From contig NZ_JBKBQG010000009.1 in NCBI RefSeq assembly GCF_046292825.1, positions 45,648 to 109,647 of the forward strand: DNA of 64,000 nucleotides, read 5' to 3'. The notes under the pieces were generated by a model. It was not told where the DNA came from and made no database searches. It was given only the letters and a program-made list of their open reading frames with translations. This document shows positions 59,176 to 64,000 of the stretch, in pieces. The stretch is from Salinarimonas sp046292825 (GTDB lineage: Bacteria; Pseudomonadota; Alphaproteobacteria; Rhizobiales; Beijerinckiaceae). The position numbers and the translations under genes are program-made. Positions within the stretch are counted from its first letter, which is position 1. Each line of letters starts with the position of its first letter.

Positions 59176-60696
59176 TTACCCCTGTTCCCAGCGCCCGAAT
59201 AGACCCCGAAACGCGGCATCCTCCCAATATCGCACTTTGTCCGCCATCAGCGGGCGCAGCCCTTGGACAAGGATAACCTGTTTCGTTTCGGGCATGGCCG
59301 CAACTTCATCCGCCGTCATAAGATCACGCGCCGTCATCGAGCGCGACACCGTGGCATCCGTCGCCACCAGACCGCCACCGGCGACGCGGGCGGCTTGGTT
59401 ATGGGTTTCAATCGTCGTTCGCCCGAGCGAACGGCTTATGTATTCCGCCGTTTCCAATTCCGTTACGCCAAAGAACGAGCGCACCGCGCAGTTAGCCATC
59501 AGCGTACCAGCCGCCTTGCCGTAAATTGCAAGCAGTTGCGGCTTGTCTTGGCAGAATATCCAGAACCGAACACCATAGCCCGCGACGACACCAATTCCCT
59601 GTTCAATCGAGGCCATATGCCCGAGCGCGGGAAACTCATCGAGCAGAAACAGCACCGGCGTTTCCGGCTTGGCCTTGTTCTTGGTCATGGCCCGGCAGGC
59701 CATCCCTACCACCGTTCTCATGAACACCCGGAAGTGGCCTATTTCGTCGGGCGGAACCACAAGATAGACGGTTACGCCCGTTTCCTTCATCCGGCCAAAA
59801 TCAACCGTGCTGCGCCCCGTCGTAATCGCCTTCACTTGGCGGTCGCTCCAGATGTCGGTTTTTCCTACCGCCGTGGACAGCACGGAACCAAACCCACGCG
59901 GCGACTTGGCCGCCAGCTTTTGCATATGCCCGCCCGCCTCGCGTATTTCGGGCACCGCACTTGCCGCCATGTCGTCAAGGATGCGCTCAAACTGTTCCGG
60001 CCCGGCCATGAGGGCTTGCCGCACCATGCCCATGCAGGCGCGATCCCCGGCCTTGTCGATCACATGTAGCAGCAGCCCGCGCACGAGGATCAGGGCTTGT
60101 TGGTCAAAGTGTTCGGACGCTCCCCCATCCCCTGACCGGGGCATGAGCAGATCGGCCAGTACCCCGGCATCCGTTGCCATGTTGGCATCGCGCCGGATGC
60201 AGTCGAGAGGGTTGAAGATCACCCCCGGCGCGGGATTGCTTGGGTCAATCCGCACGACCTGTTGTCCGAGCACGTCCGCCCGATAGGCCGACGTTACATC
60301 GTAGTTTTCCCGCTTAATGTCCGTCACGAACACCGAGCCGGGGTAGGTCAACAGTGTGGGGATAATTTGCCCCGCGCCCTTCCCCGAGCGCGTCGGCGCG
60401 AACGTGGCAAGGTGTCCGGGCGCGTCGTAGCGCAGAAACCGGCCTTCCAGCTTTCCGACGATTACGCCCGCATCGCCCAGCAGGCCCCGCGCCTTGGCTT
60501 CCGACTTAGTTGCCCAGCGGGCGGAACCGTGCAGGGTTTTGCCCCGCGCAAAGGGCACCGGCCCGAACAAGCCCCAGAGGCCCGCAGCGCCTAGCAGGAG
60601 GGCTTGGGGGTATAGTTCGGCGTTGTAGTGCAGCCAGCAGACCGAGGCCATCGCGACCCCAAAGAACGCTTGCAATTTCAGGTTTTGGATTAGCAT
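59176..60696 (-). CDS. Type IV secretion coupling protein (VirD4/TraG family)
   Basis: A 506-residue membrane-anchored ATPase. N-terminal transmembrane segments (about 7-50) precede the nucleotide-binding domain: Walker A APTRSGKGAGQ (100-110), Walker B VLFLLDEFPALGHM (near 345), and the ATSKS-like GTLMANCAVRSFFGV motif. It links the relaxosome to a mating channel. No channel genes exist in the window, so it must use a helper system. It is on the strand opposite to mobC and relaxase, 1.9 kb away, which is an unusual arrangement. Confidence 0.93.
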   Translation of the reverse strand: MLIQNLKLQAFFGVAMASVCWLHYNAELYPQALLLGAAGLWGLFGPVPFARGKTLHGSARWATKSEAKARGLLGDAGVIVGKLEGRFLRYDAPGHLATFAPTRSGKGAGQIIPTLLTYPGSVFVTDIKRENYDVTSAYRADVLGQQVVRIDPSNPAPGVIFNPLDCIRRDANMATDAGVLADLLMPRSGDGGASEHFDQQALILVRGLLLHVIDKAGDRACMGMVRQALMAGPEQFERILDDMAASAVPEIREAGGHMQKLAAKSPRGFGSVLSTAVGKTDIWSDRQVKAITTGRSTVDFGRMKETGVTVYLVVPPDEIGHFRVFMRTVVGMACRAMTKNKAKPETPVLFLLDEFPALGHMASIEQGIGVVAGYGVRFWIFCQDKPQLLAIYGKAAGTLMANCAVRSFFGVTELETAEYISRSLGRTTIETHNQAARVAGGGLVATDATVSRSMTARDLMTADEVAAMPETKQVILVQGLRPLMADKVRYWEDAAFRGLFGRWEQG

Positions 60697-60700
60697 CGGC

Positions 60701-61045
60701 CTATTTCCCCTGTTTTATGGCCGACGTGCGCACATACCCGGAAAAGCCCCCGGCACGGACGTAGCTTTGCGCGCCTGACCGCTCCAACACTTCCACCGGC
60801 GAACCGGCGGGAATGGTCAGGCACGCCGCCTTGGCGCTTGTGGAGGTGCAAAGCTGGGTATCCTTGGGCAGATACGCCCCGGCTTCCGGGGCAGCTTCCG
60901 CGACCGGCGCGGCCTTTGTGCTACCCCATGCGAACAGCGCCGCAGCGTTCAGCCAGACAGCGCCCCCGCCGAGGGCGAGCAGAACCGCTTGGAACATCAG
61001 GCGTTCGCGCAAAGTGTCAGCCTCTTTTTTGTTGCCTGGTTGCAT
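60701..61045 (-). CDS. Membrane-anchored SH3-like protein
   Basis: A 114-residue protein with one transmembrane segment (LMFQAVLLALGGGAVWLNAAALFAWG) and an outside domain with a Cys pair and a bacterial SH3-like fold (IPAGSPVEVLERSGAQSYVRAGGFSGYVRTSAI). Ends 4 bases before the coupling-protein start, so the two form an operon; it may stabilise the coupling protein or bind the cell wall. Confidence 0.75.
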   Translation of the reverse strand: MQPGNKKEADTLRERLMFQAVLLALGGGAVWLNAAALFAWGSTKAAPVAEAAPEAGAYLPKDTQLCTSTSAKAACLTIPAGSPVEVLERSGAQSYVRAGGFSGYVRTSAIKQGK

Positions 61046-61125
61046 ATGCCTGCAACCACCTACCCGCTTATGCGGGCCGCCCCATGAAAAGAGGGGGGCA
61101 AAACAACTGACAGGAGGAAACCCCT

Positions 61126-61560
61126 TTGAAACGCGACCTTTTCAACATCCCCCACAAGATCAGCATGAACCGCCGTTTTGTGGCCGCAAGCGCCGCCACT
61201 TTGATAGGTGTTTCCTTGGCCTACGCCTTCACCGGACACGCCAGCACGACCGCGCACGGAGCGGCATCGAGCAAAGCAACCGTCTATGTGGCATCTGCCC
61301 CACGCCTGCCCGCCTGCGACGGGCGCGAGGTCATCGCCTACACGCTGGACGGCTTGCGCCATCAGGGCGCGGACGTGGCCGCCGTGGTAGCCGTTGCCGA
61401 AGATATGCGGATTACCGCAGGCGAGGGCCACGACGTGGCCGCCTTTTGCAAGGCCGAGGCGGTACTAAATGGCGGAGCGCGCCAGCCGTTCGCCTATCAG
61501 ATCGGATGGAACGCCGAGCCGGGTAGCGCGATCTATGTGGTTGGCGACGCCATCCGCTAA
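61126..61560 (+). CDS. Secreted or membrane-anchored hypothetical protein
   Basis: A 144-residue protein with a signal-like N-terminus (ISMNRRFVAASAATLIGVSLAYAFTGHAS) and two Cys in the mature part (LPACDGRE, AAFCKAEA). The TTG start is supported by AGGAGG 6 bases upstream; ATG 61165 could be used instead. Function unknown. Confidence 0.65.
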   Translation: MKRDLFNIPHKISMNRRFVAASAATLIGVSLAYAFTGHASTTAHGAASSKATVYVASAPRLPACDGREVIAYTLDGLRHQGADVAAVVAVAEDMRITAGEGHDVAAFCKAEAVLNGGARQPFAYQIGWNAEPGSAIYVVGDAIR

Positions 61561-61583
61561 CGCCGTTGTCCCCTCAACCGGAG

Positions 61584-61610
61584 CGGCCCGCAGGTATGCG
61601 GGCCGTGTTC
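61584..61610. terminator. Hairpin between convergent genes
   Basis: CGGCCCGC and GCGGGCCG, 8-bp stem with AGGTAT loop and a short TGTTCGTT tail, between the secreted gene and the restriction endonuclease gene. Confidence 0.6.
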
Positions 61611-61611
61611 G

Positions 61612-62577
61612 TTACGAGCGTATGCCGGTGAGAGAGATCACCCGCGCGCGGAAATCCTGATATTCAGGCCCGCCGCCGTTGATCAGATCAGAAATCCGAT
61701 AAAACCGGTTGGTTGTGGGGCTTTCTTTCTTCGCCATGTCCATATCGATCCGATCGACGTTCACGACTGTCCAACATTCCACATAGCCTGCAGCCTTGGC
61801 TTTCTGGTGGCTTTTTTCGGCTTCCCCGATCCGGTTGTGAATGTTCGAGAAGTCCGAGCCGCCCTTGACTTCAACGGCGATCAATTCCCGAAAATTGTCC
61901 GCGCTCATTTCCTCGCGGATGATGATATCCGGATCAGGAGCAAACTCGATCAGTACACGCCGCCCCGCCGCGTTTTCAATTTCTATCCGGTTGGCCGTGG
62001 CTTCCTTGACGGCAGGCTTAACAATGTCGTGGATCGCGTCGAAAACCTTCACGATCCCCGCAGCGCCCTTTTTGACGTTCGCCCCGCCCCGCAGTTGCGG
62101 GCCGAGCGTCAAAAGCGTGAGATCATCAAGCAGGGCTTGGCTTACGCGCTTCGCGCCAATGCCATCGAGCAGGAGCGCCGCCGCGTCGGACAGCGCCCGG
62201 CACAGGTCAGGGAGATCGGCAGCGTTGGCCGCCGTCAGCACCCCGCGCTTTTCCATCGACTGGAACCGGGATACCCCCGTTTCCGTCGTGTAAAACTCTT
62301 TCTGGCTATAGCCGTACAAGAGCCGATAATACCCCAACAAGCGGGGGTTTTTCGTCAGGAGCAGCGGAACCGGGAACATAAGTTCCCCGCGCAGGCCGTG
62401 GCTTGCGAGCGTCGCAAGGCTGGGCTTGGGCACATAGTCCGCAAGCGCCTTGTCTATTTCCGTTATGTCGAGGTTTTTGATTGTCGCGGCGAGCGCGTCT
62501 TGCAGGTATTGCCCGCGTATTTCCGCGAGCACACCCGAAAAATCAATCTGTAATTCTGGATCGGGTATTTTGAACAT
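61612..62577 (-). CDS. XcyI-like type II restriction endonuclease (predicted CCCGGG)
   Basis: A 321-residue protein of the XcyI restriction endonuclease family. Family-like segments are LASHGLRGELMFPVPLLL, LLYGYSQKEFYTTETGVSRFQSMEKRGVL and a PD-(D/E)XK-like core seen as FAPDPDIIIREE followed by LIAVEVKGGSDFSN (EVK). XcyI recognises CCCGGG and cuts after the first C; that specificity is carried over by family and by the neighbouring methyltransferase type and has not been tested. It overlaps the methyltransferase stop by one base, so the two are co-transcribed. Confidence 0.85.
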   Translation of the reverse strand: MFKIPDPELQIDFSGVLAEIRGQYLQDALAATIKNLDITEIDKALADYVPKPSLATLASHGLRGELMFPVPLLLTKNPRLLGYYRLLYGYSQKEFYTTETGVSRFQSMEKRGVLTAANAADLPDLCRALSDAAALLLDGIGAKRVSQALLDDLTLLTLGPQLRGGANVKKGAAGIVKVFDAIHDIVKPAVKEATANRIEIENAAGRRVLIEFAPDPDIIIREEMSADNFRELIAVEVKGGSDFSNIHNRIGEAEKSHQKAKAAGYVECWTVVNVDRIDMDMAKKESPTTNRFYRISDLINGGGPEYQDFRARVISLTGIRS

Positions 62578-63446
62578 CAGGCCGCCACGCGAACAATGGA
62601 TTTTTCATCAGCTTCCAGCCGTTCGGCAGCAAGCGCAACATATTCGGGATTGAGTTCAATCCCTACATACTTTCGGCCCAACTGTTGGGCAACAAGCCCC
62701 GCCGTTCCCGAGCCGAAAAAGGGATCAAGGATGAAGTCGCCGGGCTTGGTGGCCGCGAGGATACACGGCTCAACCAGCGCAGGCGGGAAGGTGGCGAAAT
62801 GCGCCCCCGGAAAGCCTTGCGTGTGAATGTTCCACACCGAGCGCCGATTGCGTTTGCCGCTTCCGTTGCCTTCCATGACCGCAGCCCGGTCATAGTAATA
62901 TTTTTCGTCTTTAGTGAACATGAACAGATATTCATGGGAGCGCGTAGGGCGATCCTTCACGCTTTCCGGCATGGCATTTGGCTTGTTCCAAATAAGATCG
63001 GCCCGCAAGTACCATCCATCTTCTTGCATGGCGAACGCCAGCCGCCACGGGATGCCGATCAAGTCCTTTGGCTTGAGGCCGTCGGGGGTATCAGGGCGCA
63101 CCGACATTGCCCGAGCAGGATTTTTCTTGTCAGGCGCACGCCAACCGCGATTGCCGCTTGTGTAGCCGTCGCCAATGTTCAGCCAGAAAATCCCATCATC
63201 CTTGAGCACCCGGCGCGCTTCCGAGAAGATCGACCGCAGCGCGTTGACGTACTGGGGCAACGTCCCCTCAAGGCCGAGTTGATCGGGTATGCTGTAATCC
63301 CGCAGACCCCAATAGGGCGGCGAGGTTATGACTGTCTGCACGGAGCAGTCCGGCAGCCGCCGGAGCACGGTCAGCGCGTCCCCCTCAAAAATCGTGGAGG
63401 CCGTCACCGTCAGCTTTTCGGGCTTGGTTATCTTTTGCGTTCGCAT
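62577..63446 (-). CDS. Type II N4-cytosine DNA methyltransferase (XcyI/Cfr9I-like)
   Basis: A beta-class amino-methyltransferase of 289 residues from ATG 63446. Catalytic motif IV TSPPYWGLRDY (41-51) comes before the AdoMet motif I DPFFGSGT (near 235), the order of the beta class. TSPPYW is the N4-cytosine form, as in M.Cfr9I and M.XcyI, which protect CCCGGG. ATG 63446 has GAGG upstream; ATG 63467 would add seven residues. No controller (C) protein gene is present, so the order methyltransferase first may ensure protection before cutting. Confidence 0.9.
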   Translation of the reverse strand: MRTQKITKPEKLTVTASTIFEGDALTVLRRLPDCSVQTVITSPPYWGLRDYSIPDQLGLEGTLPQYVNALRSIFSEARRVLKDDGIFWLNIGDGYTSGNRGWRAPDKKNPARAMSVRPDTPDGLKPKDLIGIPWRLAFAMQEDGWYLRADLIWNKPNAMPESVKDRPTRSHEYLFMFTKDEKYYYDRAAVMEGNGSGKRNRRSVWNIHTQGFPGAHFATFPPALVEPCILAATKPGDFILDPFFGSGTAGLVAQQLGRKYVGIELNPEYVALAAERLEADEKSIVRVAA

Positions 63447-63625
63447 ATCGCCTCGTCTGTCCCCCATCAGGCAGGCGCTTGATCGCGCCGACGGGCCAGA
63501 GCGTGCGCCGTATCGTGCCTTCTAAATGCCGTGCCCCGTCATCGTTCGCCCACAATATCGGGCTTCGCCGGGAATGTGGAGGGCGATCTTGCACCGTCCC
63601 GCCTGTTGGCGAGAGTTGGCCGGGG

Positions 63626-63643
63626 TTGTCCCCAATTTGTCCC
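63626..63643. promoter_or_regulatory. Putative integrase arm-type site, right
   Basis: TGTCCCCAATTTGTCCCC, 16 of 18 bases as in 45464-45481, in the same orientation and about 75 bp from the right att repeat. Confidence 0.5.
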
Positions 63644-63645
63644 CG

Positions 63646-63697
63646 AAACGCCAAAGCGCCCCGACCGGCAGGCCGAGGCGCTTTCGTTTTGGCGTTG
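63646..63697 (-). terminator. Element-supplied hairpin behind the restored tRNA gene
   Basis: AACGCCAAAGCGCC and GGCGCTTTCGTTTTGGCGTT form a long hairpin with small internal asymmetry, 19 bases beyond the tRNA 3' end. It may replace the host terminator that the element pushed to 45257. The U-tract is weak. Confidence 0.5.
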
Positions 63698-63715
63698 TAT
63701 TTCAAGCTATTAAGC

Positions 63716-63792
<77 letters not shown>

Positions 63793-63810
63793 GCAAGGTT
63801 TTCGGAACGC

Positions 63811-63848
63811 GAAGGGCCCCGTTGGGGGAATTCCCCTGGGGCCCTTGG
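63811..63848. terminator. Hairpin between the 5S rRNA and tRNA-fMet genes
   Basis: AAGGGCCCC and GGGGCCCTT with GTTGGGGGAATTCCCCTG between, itself partly paired. It could be a processing signal or a partial terminator within the rRNA operon. Confidence 0.55.
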
Positions 63849-63900
63849 CGTTTCGATCGTGAGAGGATGGATGTTGTTCTTGGAGATCTTCCTGTCCTTT

Positions 63901-64000
63901 GCAGGCCCGGCGACGACCTACTCTCCCGGGTCTTGAGACACAGTACCATCGGCGCTGAGGAGTTTGACGGCCGAGTTCGGGATGGGATCGGGTCTTATGC
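63901..64000 (-). rRNA. rrf: 5S ribosomal RNA, 3' part
   Basis: Read on the minus strand the sequence contains CCGATCCCATCCCGAACTCG, then GCCGATGGTACTG and GGGAGAGTAGGTCGTCGCCGG, the conserved helices of 5S rRNA. The 5' end, roughly 15 bases, lies beyond the window; 23S and 16S genes should follow. Confidence 0.95.

Noticed and set aside
59176..60696. Full conjugation system
   Set aside because: Only relaxase, MobC and a coupling protein are present; no VirB4, VirB6, TrbE or pilin-like gene was found between the att sites.

Overview
The window comes from the chromosome of a very GC-rich alphaproteobacterium. The evidence is the codon use, the TRAP, TctABC and Dpp-type transporters, the order 5S rRNA then initiator tRNA-Met at the right edge, and two copies of an intergenic palindromic repeat of a type common in Rhizobiales. 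I would place it in or near the Hyphomicrobiales, with the genus unresolved.

Region 1 (1-656) holds the end of an SIS-domain sugar isomerase gene and a csbD-like stress gene. Region 2 (about 960-42,870) is a 42-kb block of catabolic and uptake genes in about ten transcription units. It contains a GabD-type aldehyde dehydrogenase, an IclR-family regulator, a two-[2Fe-2S] opine/cyanide-type flavoprotein, two DadA-like amine oxidases, two dihydrodipicolinate-synthase-like lyases, a class III aminotransferase, five short-chain dehydrogenases, an Old Yellow Enzyme, an orphan GcvPA/GcvPB pair, an AcoX-like kinase, a PuuE-like deacetylase, a GST and an M24 peptidase. Four different kinds of importer are interleaved: TRAP, sugar-type ABC, TctABC and Dpp-type ABC. 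A near-palindromic 17-bp operator, consensus TGTkCGCnwwGCGCACA, occurs just upstream of eight of these units, including the one that carries the IclR gene. This suggests one regulon for uptake and breakdown of a nitrogenous compound or compound family, perhaps opine-like or N-substituted amino acids. The substrate cannot be read from the sequence.

Region 3 (43,507-45,300) is a C-terminal fragment of a protein-glutaminase-like protein cut by a complete IS3-family element, followed by the terminator that once followed the tRNA.

Region 4 (45,300-63,763) is an 18.4-kb integrated mobilizable element of lower GC, inserted into the initiator tRNA-Met gene and bounded by 48-bp direct repeats. It carries a tyrosine recombinase and a small xis-like protein; a TrfA-type initiator with six 22-bp iterons and a DnaA box; a string of small unknown genes; a DUF736 gene; mobC; an RP4 TraI-like relaxase; secreted proteins including a tail-collar protein; a VirD4/TraG coupling protein; and an XcyI-like restriction-modification pair. 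No mating-pair (VirB/Trb) genes are present, so it looks like a replicating plasmid that can live integrated and needs a helper for transfer.

Region 5 is the restored tRNA-fMet gene and most of the 5S rRNA gene of an rRNA operon read leftward.
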